Source: an uncultured Clostridia bacterium
GTDB lineage: Bacteria > Bacillota > Clostridia > Christensenellales > Borkfalkiaceae
NCBI GenBank assembly: GCA_947627015.1
Contig: CANQUL010000008.1
Span: 1-36,576, forward strand
Direction: 5' to 3'
DNA: 36,576 nucleotides
Positions 7,197 through 15,885 of this stretch are shown piece by piece. Position 1 is the stretch's first letter; each line of letters begins with the position of its first letter. Under the pieces are notes generated by a model. The model was not told where the DNA came from. It saw nothing but the letters and a program-made list of their open reading frames with translations, and searched no databases. The position numbers and the translations under genes are program-made.

Positions 7197-8483
7197 ATGA
7201 TCGATATCGCCCTGCTGCGCGCCGACCCCGAGCGCGTCCGGAACAACCTTCGCAAAAAATTTCAGGAGCACAAACTGCCCCTCGTCGACGAGGCCATCGC
7301 CCTCGACGACCGGCGCCGTGCCCTTCAGACGGAGGGGGACGCCCTCCGTGCCGCCCGCAACGCGCTCTCCAAGCAGGTGGGCGTTCTGATGCGCGAAAAG
7401 AAGCGCGACGAGGCCGAGGCCGTCAAGGCGCAGGTCACCGCGGACGCCGCCCGCCTCGCCGAGGTAGAAAAGGAGACTTCGGAAGTCGCCGAACAGCTCA
7501 AGGCCGTCATGATGCGCATCCCCAACTTCATCTCCGACGACACCCCCATCGGAAAGGACGATTCCGAGAATGTGGAGGGGCAGCGCTTTCTGGAGCCCAA
7601 GGTGCCCGACTTCGAGGTGCCCTATCATCTCGACATCCTCGAAAAACTTGCGGGCATCGACATCGACAGCGCACGCCGCACGAGCGGACAGGGCTTCTAC
7701 TATCTCACGGGCGACATCGCACGGCTGCACTCCGCCGTTCTCGCCTATGCCCGCGACTTCATGATCGGCAAGGGCTTCACCTACTGCATCCCGCCCTTCA
7801 TGATCCGTTCGGACGTCGTGTCGGGCGTCATGTCCTTTGAGGAAATGGAGGGCATGATGTACAAGATCGAGGGCGAGGACCTCTACCTCATCGGCACGAG
7901 CGAGCACTCCATGATCGGCCGCTTCATGAACACCACCCTCGACGAAAAGCAGCTTCCCCTGACGCTCACGAGCTATTCTCCCTGCTTCCGCAAGGAGAAG
8001 GGCGCGCACGGCCTCGAGGAGCGGGGCATCTACCGCATCCACCAGTTCGAAAAGCAGGAGATGATCGTCATCTGCAAGCCCGAGGACAGTGAGGCATGGT
8101 ACGAAAAGATGTGGAACTACACCGTGGAGCTGTTTGTCTCCATGGAGATCCCCGTCCGCACCCTCGAGTGCTGCTCGGGCGACCTTGCGGACCTCAAATA
8201 CCGCAGCTGCGACGTGGAGGCATGGTCTCCCCGCCAGAAGAAGTACTTCGAAGTGGGCAGCTGTTCCAACCTGACCGACGCACAGGCGCGCCGGCTGGGC
8301 ATCCGCTACAAGGGCGAGGGCGGCAGCAAGTACGCCCACACGCTCAACAACACGGTGGTCGCGCCCCCGCGCATGCTCATCGCGTTCGTCGAGAACCATC
8401 TCCGCGCCGACGGGAGCGTCACCATTCCCGAAGTCTTGCGCCCCTACATGGGCGGGCAGAAGGAGATCGTGCCCAAGCAGTGA
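7197..8483 (+). CDS. serS: seryl-tRNA synthetase
   Basis: A class II synthetase that charges tRNA-Ser (and tRNA-Sec where present) with serine. The 428 residues match the usual bacterial length. The N-terminal antiparallel coiled-coil arm (about 28-100) is obvious from its charged heptads. Motif 2 is CFRKEKG with Arg265, and motif 3 includes APPRMLIA (389-396). The substrate-site segments TSEHSM and GSCSNLTDAQARR are also present. ATG 7197 is chosen because MIDIALLRADPE is the canonical SerRS N-terminus and a weak GAGAGGT ribosome site precedes it. The open frame further upstream runs through the promoter. The stop overlaps the next start by 4 bp (GTGA), so the exonuclease gene is probably translationally coupled. 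Confidence 0.98.
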   Translation: MIDIALLRADPERVRNNLRKKFQEHKLPLVDEAIALDDRRRALQTEGDALRAARNALSKQVGVLMREKKRDEAEAVKAQVTADAARLAEVEKETSEVAEQLKAVMMRIPNFISDDTPIGKDDSENVEGQRFLEPKVPDFEVPYHLDILEKLAGIDIDSARRTSGQGFYYLTGDIARLHSAVLAYARDFMIGKGFTYCIPPFMIRSDVVSGVMSFEEMEGMMYKIEGEDLYLIGTSEHSMIGRFMNTTLDEKQLPLTLTSYSPCFRKEKGAHGLEERGIYRIHQFEKQEMIVICKPEDSEAWYEKMWNYTVELFVSMEIPVRTLECCSGDLADLKYRSCDVEAWSPRQKKYFEVGSCSNLTDAQARRLGIRYKGEGGSKYAHTLNNTVVAPPRMLIAFVENHLRADGSVTIPEVLRPYMGGQKEIVPKQ

Positions 8484-9430
8484 AATATGTATTCTTCGAC
8501 ATCGAATGCGCCTGCGTGTTCAAAAACGTCGCCAAGATGTGCGCGTTCGGCTATGTCGTCACCGATGAAAAATTCAACCTGCTCGAACGGGAGGACATCC
8601 TTCTCAACCCGCGCGGAAAGTTCCATCTGACCGACCGCCGCGGCGGAGAGGGGCTCGTGCTTCCCTACGAGTACGAGGACTTCAAAAAGTATCCCGTCTT
8701 TCCCGCGGAGTACCGCCGCATCAAGGAGCTCCTGGAGGACAAGGAGGCCTACGTCCTCGGACATGCTACCCTCAACGACGTCAACTATCTCAATCTCGAG
8801 ACCAAACGCTACAAGCTCCCGTCCTTCCGCTTCGCCTTCTACGACACCCAATTCTTCTGGATGAACGTGACGGGAGAATACGGGCATCAGGTCGGGCTCG
8901 GCGTGATGGCAGAGGAGCTCGGGGTGGAATTCACGCCCCATCGTGCCGTGGACGACGCCTATGCCACCATGCGCGTCTGCGAGGCCCTCTGCAAGCGCGA
9001 GGGCGTGGACGTCAAGGGCCTCATCGAGCGCTACGCCGTCCGCGGGGGGCGCATCGAGGACTACCGCATCCGCGGCGCACAGAGCGCGGGGCTCAAAAAG
9101 TACCTTGCGGACCGCGAACGCGAGCGGGAGGAATACCACCGCGCGCACGAGGAATTCTACCGCTACGTCAACAAGTACATGCACCGGAGAAAGCGGGGCG
9201 GAAAACTCGACGGCAAGGTGTTCTGCTTTGCCAAGGACGTCGAGATCGACGTACCCATGTCCGTAAAGCTGGTGGCTTCCATCTTCAATTCGGGCGGGAA
9301 ATACACCTCCCATCCCGCCGACTGCAACGTATATATCGCGCGGAGCGAGGGGGGGACGCGCTACGAAAACGCCATGCGGAAAGGGGCCGCGTTCATCCCC
9401 CTCGATGCGATCAAAGAGGAACTGATATGA
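8480..9430 (+). CDS. DEDDh (DnaQ-like) 3'-5' exonuclease with BRCT-like C-terminal domain
   Basis: A 316-residue protein. The exonuclease fold shows FDIE (Asp7, Glu9), LND (Asp100) and HRAVDD (His154, Asp159), the DEDDh metal-binding set of the DnaQ/polymerase epsilon proofreading family. After a basic, Arg/Lys/Glu-rich linker (about 195-240), residues about 240-316 (KLDGKVFCF...IIFNSGGK-type pattern...CNVYIARS...RYENAMRKGAAFIPL) look like a BRCT fold, with a Gly-Gly pair but no clear conserved Trp. The substrate could be DNA repair intermediates or RNA, and is not predictable. The start is a GTG overlapping the serS stop. The stop overlaps the rsmF-like start by 4 bp (ATGA). The BRCT call is pattern-based. 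Confidence 0.87.
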   Translation: MKYVFFDIECACVFKNVAKMCAFGYVVTDEKFNLLEREDILLNPRGKFHLTDRRGGEGLVLPYEYEDFKKYPVFPAEYRRIKELLEDKEAYVLGHATLNDVNYLNLETKRYKLPSFRFAFYDTQFFWMNVTGEYGHQVGLGVMAEELGVEFTPHRAVDDAYATMRVCEALCKREGVDVKGLIERYAVRGGRIEDYRIRGAQSAGLKKYLADREREREEYHRAHEEFYRYVNKYMHRRKRGGKLDGKVFCFAKDVEIDVPMSVKLVASIFNSGGKYTSHPADCNVYIARSEGGTRYENAMRKGAAFIPLDAIKEELI

Positions 9431-10710
9431 TGCTGCCCGAAGCATTCAAGGCACGCATGCAAGAGAGGCTGGGAGAGGGATACCCGGCCTTTTTCGCAAG
9501 TTACGACCGTCCGCCCGAAAAGGGCCTCCGCGTCGATCCGCACAAGCTCACGGCGGAAGCCTTCCGTGCCCGCGCGCCCTTTCCCTTGGAGCCCGTTCCG
9601 TGGGAGAAGAACGGCTTCTACTGCGAGGGGGAGCGGCTCGGGGCCGATCCCTACCACTTTGCGGGGCTCTACTATCTGCAAGAGCCCTCCGCGATGTGTG
9701 CGGCACCCCTGCTCGGGGCAAAAAAGGGGGAGCGCGTCTTGGACCTCTGCGCCGCGCCGGGAGGCAAGACGACGCAGCTCGCCGCGGACATGGATGGCGC
9801 GGGCGTGCTCATCGCCAATGAAATTTCCCACGACCGCGCCGGGATCCTCTCGGAAAATCTCGAGCGCATGGGGGTTTCCAACGCGGCGGCGGTCTCGGCG
9901 GATTCCGAACGGCTCGCGCGACAATTTCCCTCATTTTTCGACAAAATTCTCGTGGATGCGCCCTGTTCGGGGGAGGGGATGTTCAAAAAGGAGCCCAACG
10001 CCGTGCCCGAGTGGAGCGAGGAGAACGTGCTCCGCTGTGCGGCGCGGCAGCGCGCCATCCTCGACGCGGCGGCCGGAATGCTTGCGGGCGGCGGGAGGCT
10101 CGTCTACTCCACCTGCACCTTCTCCGAGGAGGAGGACGAATGGCAGGTCGAGGACTTTTTGCGGCGGCACGAAGAATTTACCCTGCTCGGGATGAAAAAG
10201 CTGTACCCGCACGAGGTCCGGGGCGAAGGGCATTTTGCGGCGCTCCTCGAACGCACGGACGGTCCGCGACTTTCCCAAAAGCCCTTCCCCGTGAAGAGAA
10301 ATGCCGCGGCGGAGCGCGCCTTTGCCGCTTTCTCGGAGGACGCCCTCCCTTGGACCTTCAAAGGGGAGATCACGACGCTTGCGGACGGCCGCATGTACGC
10401 CCTTCCTTCGGACATGCCTGCCCTGCCGCATCTGTCGGTGCTTCGGTGCGGGGTGGAACTCGGCACTTGGGACGGAAAAATTTTCAAGCCCGCGCATGCG
10501 CTCTGCATGGCTCTCGGGACGCATGCGAGGCGGCGGGTGACGCTTTCCCGCGACGGGGCAAGAAAATACCTCCGCGGGGAGACCGCAGAGGCGGAGATTC
10601 CGGACGGCTGGTGCGCCGTCTGTGTGGAAGAATTCCCTCTCGGATGGGGGAAATGCGTCCGCGGGGTCGTCAAGAACCACTTCCCCAAAGCCCTGCGCCT
10701 CAGGACGTAG
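9427..10710 (+). CDS. NOL1/NOP2/Sun-family 16S rRNA m5C methyltransferase (RsmF/RsmB-like)
   Basis: A cytoplasmic SAM-dependent RNA cytosine-5 methyltransferase of 427 residues. The SAM site is VLDLCAAPGGKTTQLAA (about 102-118). The two catalytic cysteines are in DAPCSGEG (Cys180) and TCTFSEEE (Cys230). The segment GMFKKEP after the first Cys is typical of the RsmF group. The region after about residue 290 resembles the RsmF C-terminal PUA-like domain, ending in LGWGKCVRGVVKNHFPKALR. It is the third gene of the serS operon and overlaps the exonuclease by 4 bp. Its stop overlaps the stop of the convergent pnuC-like gene by 11 bp, and I see no intrinsic terminator in between. Which rRNA position it modifies cannot be read from the sequence. 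Confidence 0.93.
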   Translation: MMLPEAFKARMQERLGEGYPAFFASYDRPPEKGLRVDPHKLTAEAFRARAPFPLEPVPWEKNGFYCEGERLGADPYHFAGLYYLQEPSAMCAAPLLGAKKGERVLDLCAAPGGKTTQLAADMDGAGVLIANEISHDRAGILSENLERMGVSNAAAVSADSERLARQFPSFFDKILVDAPCSGEGMFKKEPNAVPEWSEENVLRCAARQRAILDAAAGMLAGGGRLVYSTCTFSEEEDEWQVEDFLRRHEEFTLLGMKKLYPHEVRGEGHFAALLERTDGPRLSQKPFPVKRNAAAERAFAAFSEDALPWTFKGEITTLADGRMYALPSDMPALPHLSVLRCGVELGTWDGKIFKPAHALCMALGTHARRRVTLSRDGARKYLRGETAEAEIPDGWCAVCVEEFPLGWGKCVRGVVKNHFPKALRLRT

Positions 10711-11407
10711 CGGGGGGATCCGCCTGCCGCTTCTTCATGCGCAGCCAGTGGAAAAAGCCGTAGCCGTCGAGGAGCAGAAAGACCGAAAAGCAGACGACGA
10801 GGGCGATGTATTCGGAATTCCCGGCGGCGGCGAGCGACCACAGGACGATGAGTACGACGTCGTTGGAGGCGTAGGCGAGCGCGTAGAACGGCGAACGGCG
10901 GAACGTCAGCACGACGGCCGTAAAGCTCGTGAACACGGAGACGGTGCTCCAAATGAGCCGTTCGGTCCCGAGCGCGCGCAGAAGAAAGTAAAAGCCGCAG
11001 GTGACGAGGGCGGCAAGCCCGAGGATGAGGGGGTATTCCCACTTCTTGAGGGTGTTGACTTCGACTTCCGACGTATCGCCGCGGAAGGGATGCCGCAGCC
11101 ACGAGACGACGGCGGCGAGCGCGATGGGCAGCGACATGCCGAGGTAGGTGATCATCTCGCCGTAATAGCGCATGGAATAGGACACAAAGCCGTAGTAGGC
11201 TGCAAAGAGGACACAGAGCATCTGCCCCGCCACATGTCCCTTGGAGACGAGGATGAGGGCCGAGGCGCCGAGCAGCGACCCGAAGAGGTTGAGCAGGTCG
11301 GTGTTTCCGCAGGCGAAAAAGGAGACCGTGACGGCGATCACGGAGCCCGCCCAGAGGATGACTTCGAACGGGGTGAAGGAGCGGAAAAATCGTAAGAGAC
11401 GTTTCAT
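10700..11407 (-). CDS. pnuC: PnuC-like nicotinamide riboside/vitamin transporter
   Basis: A 235-residue membrane protein with about seven hydrophobic helices, consistent with the PnuC family of facilitators that take up nicotinamide riboside (or thiamine or riboflavin for relatives). The family-like stretch ACGNTDLLNLFGSLLGASALILVSKGHVAGQ is followed by an aromatic-rich FAAYYGFVSYSMRYYGEM helix. A second aromatic-rich helix near the C-terminus ends in GYGFFHWLRMKK. No NadR-like kinase or riboswitch is adjacent, so the vitamin is uncertain. It is convergent with the rRNA methyltransferase gene. The region upstream of its start holds the terminator of the large surface-lipoprotein gene, so read-through from that gene is possible. 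Positive residues at the N-terminus (MKRLLRFFR) fit a membrane protein start. Confidence 0.82.
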   Translation of the reverse strand: MKRLLRFFRSFTPFEVILWAGSVIAVTVSFFACGNTDLLNLFGSLLGASALILVSKGHVAGQMLCVLFAAYYGFVSYSMRYYGEMITYLGMSLPIALAAVVSWLRHPFRGDTSEVEVNTLKKWEYPLILGLAALVTCGFYFLLRALGTERLIWSTVSVFTSFTAVVLTFRRSPFYALAYASNDVVLIVLWSLAAAGNSEYIALVVCFSVFLLLDGYGFFHWLRMKKRQADPPATS

Positions 11408-11429
11408 AAGTGAAGAGAATAAGAGAAGA

Positions 11430-11461
11430 GAAAAATCGGCGGCTTGCGGGCCGCCGATTTC
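11430..11461 (-). terminator. intrinsic terminator of the large surface-lipoprotein gene
   Basis: An 11-bp perfect stem, AAATCGGCGGC (11433-11443) with GCCGCCGATTT (11450-11460), has a 6-base loop. On the minus strand it is followed by TTTTTCTC. It lies 15 bases after the stop codon of the minus-strand gene. Confidence 0.92.
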
Positions 11462-11475
11462 ATATTCCGAAGCAA

Positions 11476-14400
11476 TTACTCGTTGTAAGGATCGTTCTCG
11501 TCGGGCTGTTCGGCGGGAGCCTCTTCCTCGGGTTCGGGAGCCGGTTCCTCGGGCACGGGTGCCTCTTCGGCCTTGGCTGCCCTTACGGGAGCGATGCGTT
11601 CCTTCTTCTTTGCGGCTTTGGGCGCGTCCTTCTTGTACTTCTGGTACAGCTTGCGGCCGGCAAGGGAGAGCATGGTGATGAGCAGGGCGACGACGAGGAG
11701 GATGGACGATGCGAGCATCCAGACGTTGGTGCCGTCGTTCGGGGTATCCGTCGTGTTCGTGCTGCCGCCGCTCGAGGAACTGTCGTCGTCGCCGCCGAGG
11801 TCGGCAGGCGTCACGGTCACTTCGTTGGAGGCATAGCTCATGAAGAGGGAGACGGTGGGAAGGCCCGTTCCGTCGGGGCTGAACAGCTTGCCGTCGAGGT
11901 CGGAGCAGCGCAACCAGACGAGGCTTTCCTCATAGGAGGACTGCACATAGTCCTGCCAAGGATTGCCGAGTTCCTTCTCGTCCTCCGTCTTGTCATAGCG
12001 GAGGTAGGCGGGGGAGTCGAAGAAGGTGAACGTGTAGTAGAGCCCGTATTCGCTCGCGATCTTCTTGGGATCGTTCTTGTCTTGATAGGGGTGATCGCTG
12101 CCTTCCGCGTAGGCGAGCATGGCGTCTCTCGATTCCTCGAGCAGGGCGCTGTAATTGCTTGCGCTCGCCGTGGAGCAGCGGTCGAAGAATACGGATGCGC
12201 CTGCGGGGAGACCGTTTTCCTTGTTGGTGCGTTCGCCCGCCCACAGCTCGAGACGGTAGTCCTTCGCGGTGTTGCCCGTCTGCACATAGAAGGAGACGGT
12301 GATCCACTTGTTGGCGTTTTCGGACGTGCCCTCGACTTCGATGACTGCGGTGTAGCCGTCGTTGTAGCCGTCGTGGTTGGGATTCGTGTACCGCACGAAG
12401 TCGCCCGTCTTGGGAAGTTCGGTCACGACCTGCTTGTACTCATAGGCGCCCTCTTCGCCCGTGCGGTAAGCGTAATACTTGCCGTCGTGGAAGTAGTAGG
12501 CGATGGAGCCGTCGGAAGCGAGGAGGTCGCTCGTCTCCTTGTCCGTTTCAAAGTTCGCAAGGTTGGCGTAGTAGGTATCCGTCGTGTCGCCGACTTTCTT
12601 GTAGAGGCCGTTGTCCTCGAGCGTGAAGGCGATGTCCTTCTCCTCGTCAAAGTCCTTGGCCGCGGGGTCGCCGTTGACGATGTTGCCGTCGTCGTCATAC
12701 CAATAGGTGTAGGACGGCAGGGTCATCGCAAGGCCCTTGTCACGGGATTTTACGTCGGAGACGTCGATGAGGTAGAGGTGAACCTTGGCGCCCTCGGAGA
12801 GCTTGACGCGGACGGAGATGCGGCTCGACGAATTGGAGGAGATGCTCGTGTTGCCCGCAAAGAAGCCGTAAGAAGGCTGTGCATCGGCGCTCGTGTTCAG
12901 GATGACGAGGGGCTGGTAGGCGGTGTTGGCCGCGGAGCCCGCGTTGCCGAAGAGGCTCTTCCACCATTCGTTGGCGATGCGGTCTCTCTCCGCACGGTTG
13001 GCCTCGGTGTCCTCGGGAAGGGTGATCCCGCCCTTGTTGAGCGCCTTCATCCACCCGTTGGGGAGATAGGAGCCGTCCGCTTCGTCGGGGTCGAGGCCGA
13101 GATAGTTCTCGGCGTTGTTGTAGGAGAGAAGGCCGGCGTAGATGCCGTTCTTCGTTGCGAGGGTCTTCGGATCGGGATTGCGGTTGGAGACGTTGCCGTC
13201 CGCATCATAGGTCGTCTCGATGAGCACGTTGCTGCCTGCGAGCACGCCCGTGTAGTTGACGGGAGTGGCAAGTCCGTACTCGAGCTGGGTGCCGTTCGCG
13301 GAGGCGTCGTCGAACTTGGAGGAGTCGGTGACGGAGGCCGTGAGGGAGACCTTCTGCGCGTAGGTGCCCGTCTGGGCAAAGCCGTATTGGTCCTTGGTGA
13401 GATAGCTCGTCTCGAAGTTCGCAAAGGCCGCGTAGCCTGCCGTATAGTCGGAGACCGACGACTCGGCGATGGAGGTGGGGCCGTAGGTGAGTTCGATGTG
13501 GAATACCTTCAGGGTGTCGGTCGTGTTCTCGACGAAGAAGAAGCACTGCACCCAACCGTCATAGATGTCCTTGTTGTCGTCGTCGATGTCGACCTTGGAG
13601 ACGTTGACGGAGTTGAAGGGGGTGATGGCCGTCTTGTTCTCGCCGTCGACGAGGAGGGCGCCGCCGCCCGTCTTGCCCGAACGGATGTCGCTCGTCTTGA
13701 CAAAGAAGGAGAGGAGCAGCTTTTCGTTGGGGTTGACTTCGAACTCGTCGAGCTTGGCGGTGTACGCCGCGCCGTTGGTCGAGAGGAGGAGCACGATGTC
13801 GTCCGTCTGCTCGAAGGGGAAGTTCGCAAAGTCTTTTTCGTAGATGTCTTTGAGGTAGCCGTTGTAGTTGGCAGTGCCCGAACGGGACATGTTCGAGAGC
13901 TCTGCGAGGGAGTACACGCCCGCGATGCTCTGCTTGCTCTTTTCCGTTCCGCTCGTGCCGCGGTTGTCGGAAAGGCTCGGGGAGATCTTGCCCGAATCGT
14001 ACGTCTTGCTGCCCGACACTTCCTGCGTGAGCTGCACTTCGGCGTTGTGCACGCCGCCGTACGTCTCGAAGGGTGCATAGAGGTCGAGCGCGAAGGTGTT
14101 GTACTCGCTCTGCGCTCCGGCGTCGTCCGTCGCATAGAAGATGCGGCTGTCGCCCTTGTCGTTGAGTCCCGCAAAGTTCCTGCCGGGGAGATTGAGTCCG
14201 TTGTCCTCGACGGCCTTTTCATAGGACATGGCGTCGGGCTTTTCGGCATTCGGTTCGTTGGGGATGATGTTGCACTCGACGTCGTCGAAGAAGGCATAGC
14301 CGTTGACGGCCTCATAGCGGTAATCCGAGGTGCCCTGTCCGAGCCCGAGCACGACGCGGAAGGTCGTGGAGGCAAAGGTGTTGGCGCGGATGTAGAACGT

Positions 14401-15318
14401 GTAGGTCTGCCACTTGTCCTTGGTGATGATGTTCTTGACCTGCAGCTTGTCCTGTTCGGAGCCGCCGATGGTGTTGGTGATGCTGATATAGGCGCCGGCA
14501 CGGGCCTCGACGGGGAGGTCGTCCTCGGCGTTCGTGTTGGAGGTATAGTGGTAGAGCTGCGACGTGCGGACGCGCACCTTGAGTTCGGCCGAAGTGCCCG
14601 CGGACAGCGTCACGGTCGTGCCCGTGTAGTACTGGGCGGTGCCGAGCACATAGTCGGAGGAGCGGTCGTTGTGGATCATGAGGATGCTCGAATCGCCGTC
14701 CGAGCCGTCCGTTTTGCGCCCTTCCTTCTCATAGAGGTCGAGCGGATCGCCCTTCTCCCCGATCTCCTTGAGCTTTTTGACGTCGTCGAAGTCGAGGCTG
14801 TAATCGTAGTCGCCGTATTTCTCGAATTCCGACTTGGAGTCGATGTCGTAGTAGTCATAGAACTCGAGGCGGTCGTAGAGGCTGGCCTCATCCCAGTGCG
14901 CGTCGGCATAGGAAACGACGCTCGCCGTGAGTTCGGGATCGTCGACCCGATCCTCCTCTGCGGGGACGAGCGAAAAGGTCGACTCCGACATATACTTCCA
15001 GTCGGCAAGATTGACGATGCCCGACGAGGCGTCCGACGAGGGCGAACCCGAGGAGAAGGTCCAGTTGTTGGGCGAGTTGATAAAGTCGCGGCGTTCGTCC
15101 TGCTTCTTCTCGGTCATCTCGCTGTAAAACTCGAAGTTGCCGTTTTTCAAAAGCTGGGTATCCGGGGGAAGTGTGGGGGTCTTCCCTTCGTCATCGTTTT
15201 CGTTCGCCGGGACGGCGCACGCCGTGACGATGCCCAGCGTGAGAGTGGCGGAAAGCAGAAGCCCGAGCGCACCGGCGAGGCGCTTTCTTCTCTTTCCCTG
15301 ATCAAAATAATTTGCCAT
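11476..15318 (-). CDS. very large surface lipoprotein with repeated beta-sandwich modules and C-terminal membrane helix
   Basis: A 1280-residue exported protein of unknown function. From the chosen start MANYFDQGKRRKR a basic n-region and hydrophobic core lead to VTAC with lipobox Cys34. The ectodomain opens with LLKNGNFEFYSE, typical of carbohydrate-binding-like sandwich modules. At least three modules share a layout of W..Y.FYVR, then F.LELG.G, then a closing AFFDDVE/AAFANFE/VFFDRCS motif, which suggests tandem CBM4/9-like folds. Near the end a Ser/Gly/Thr linker precedes a hydrophobic helix (about 1199-1221, VWMLASSILLVVALLITML). A 59-residue tail then follows, first Lys-rich, then Ala/Pro/Glu-rich. 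There is no sortase motif. An ATG at 15379-15381 is an alternative start, giving 1301 residues, but it makes an unusually long signal region. Glycan binding is inference. Confidence 0.85.
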   Translation of the reverse strand: MANYFDQGKRRKRLAGALGLLLSATLTLGIVTACAVPANENDDEGKTPTLPPDTQLLKNGNFEFYSEMTEKKQDERRDFINSPNNWTFSSGSPSSDASSGIVNLADWKYMSESTFSLVPAEEDRVDDPELTASVVSYADAHWDEASLYDRLEFYDYYDIDSKSEFEKYGDYDYSLDFDDVKKLKEIGEKGDPLDLYEKEGRKTDGSDGDSSILMIHNDRSSDYVLGTAQYYTGTTVTLSAGTSAELKVRVRTSQLYHYTSNTNAEDDLPVEARAGAYISITNTIGGSEQDKLQVKNIITKDKWQTYTFYIRANTFASTTFRVVLGLGQGTSDYRYEAVNGYAFFDDVECNIIPNEPNAEKPDAMSYEKAVEDNGLNLPGRNFAGLNDKGDSRIFYATDDAGAQSEYNTFALDLYAPFETYGGVHNAEVQLTQEVSGSKTYDSGKISPSLSDNRGTSGTEKSKQSIAGVYSLAELSNMSRSGTANYNGYLKDIYEKDFANFPFEQTDDIVLLLSTNGAAYTAKLDEFEVNPNEKLLLSFFVKTSDIRSGKTGGGALLVDGENKTAITPFNSVNVSKVDIDDDNKDIYDGWVQCFFFVENTTDTLKVFHIELTYGPTSIAESSVSDYTAGYAAFANFETSYLTKDQYGFAQTGTYAQKVSLTASVTDSSKFDDASANGTQLEYGLATPVNYTGVLAGSNVLIETTYDADGNVSNRNPDPKTLATKNGIYAGLLSYNNAENYLGLDPDEADGSYLPNGWMKALNKGGITLPEDTEANRAERDRIANEWWKSLFGNAGSAANTAYQPLVILNTSADAQPSYGFFAGNTSISSNSSSRISVRVKLSEGAKVHLYLIDVSDVKSRDKGLAMTLPSYTYWYDDDGNIVNGDPAAKDFDEEKDIAFTLEDNGLYKKVGDTTDTYYANLANFETDKETSDLLASDGSIAYYFHDGKYYAYRTGEEGAYEYKQVVTELPKTGDFVRYTNPNHDGYNDGYTAVIEVEGTSENANKWITVSFYVQTGNTAKDYRLELWAGERTNKENGLPAGASVFFDRCSTASASNYSALLEESRDAMLAYAEGSDHPYQDKNDPKKIASEYGLYYTFTFFDSPAYLRYDKTEDEKELGNPWQDYVQSSYEESLVWLRCSDLDGKLFSPDGTGLPTVSLFMSYASNEVTVTPADLGGDDDSSSSGGSTNTTDTPNDGTNVWMLASSILLVVALLITMLSLAGRKLYQKYKKDAPKAAKKKERIAPVRAAKAEEAPVPEEPAPEPEEEAPAEQPDENDPYNE

Positions 15319-15395
15319 ATTTACACCTTTTTGCGGCTCTCCCGGCGCGCGGAGCGTCCCGGAGAACGAGCCCGTTTTCATAAAGATACTTCTCT

Positions 15396-15424
15396 ATTTT
15401 AATATAAAACGGCGGGATAGGCAA
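15396..15424 (-). promoter_or_regulatory. sigma-A-type promoter of the surface-lipoprotein gene
   Basis: On the minus strand, TTGCCT (15419-15424), a 17-bp spacer and TAAAAT (15396-15401). Transcription would begin near 15389, only about 8 bases before the upstream ATG (15381) but about 70 before the preferred ATG (15318). Confidence 0.7.
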
Positions 15425-15531
15425 GCACTTTCGCGCGGAATCCTTAAAAAAAGCAAAAATTTTTTGCATTTACACAAACTTTTCATCGAACGTACGCGTC
15501 CGGACGGAGCAAAAAGGGCGTGCGGATACAT

Positions 15532-15885
15532 ATGGACCGTCATTTTGCCCTGTCACTTTTCGGCGGCGCGGCGGTGGGTGCGGCCAACGGACTTTTCGGG
15601 GGAGGCGGCGGCATGATCGCGGTGCCCGTCCTCCGCAAAACGGGCCGCGGCGTCGCTTCCGCCCATGCCACGGCCATCGCCGTCATTCTGCCTGCCTCGG
15701 CGGCCAGCGCGGCCGTCTATTTGTGGAGCGGTCTCGTCCCGCTCTCCCTCCTCGTGCCCGTCGCCCTCGGCGTCTTTGCGGGCGGCCTTCTCGGTGCAAA
15801 ACTGCTCGCCCGCGCCCCCGCGGGCATCGTCTCTCTGCTCTTTGCGGGGCTGATGTTCGCGGCGGGCATCCGGATGATCTTCTGA
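15532..15885 (+). CDS. TauE/SafE (TSUP) family half-permease, first subunit
   Basis: About 117 residues with roughly four hydrophobic helices. The N-terminal GAANGLFGGGGGMIAVPVL is the glycine-rich signature of the TSUP family, whose full-length members (about 250 residues) export sulfite, sulfoacetate or other organosulfur anions. This protein corresponds to one half. Its stop overlaps the start of the second half by one base (TGATG), so a heterodimer of two half-size proteins is likely. A GTG at 15520 is an alternative start, with GGAG at 15506-15509. ATG 15532 has an AAAGGG upstream but at long spacing, so the start is uncertain by four codons. The substrate is not predictable. Confidence 0.87.
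   Translation: MDRHFALSLFGGAAVGAANGLFGGGGGMIAVPVLRKTGRGVASAHATAIAVILPASAASAAVYLWSGLVPLSLLVPVALGVFAGGLLGAKLLARAPAGIVSLLFAGLMFAAGIRMIF

Noticed and set aside
11410..15402. A very long open frame (1330 codons) on the plus strand opposite the surface lipoprotein gene
   Set aside because: It is antisense to a gene with clear signal peptide, modules and terminator. Its translation is a monotonous Val/Gly/Arg/Glu mix, typical of the complement of GC-rich coding sequence.
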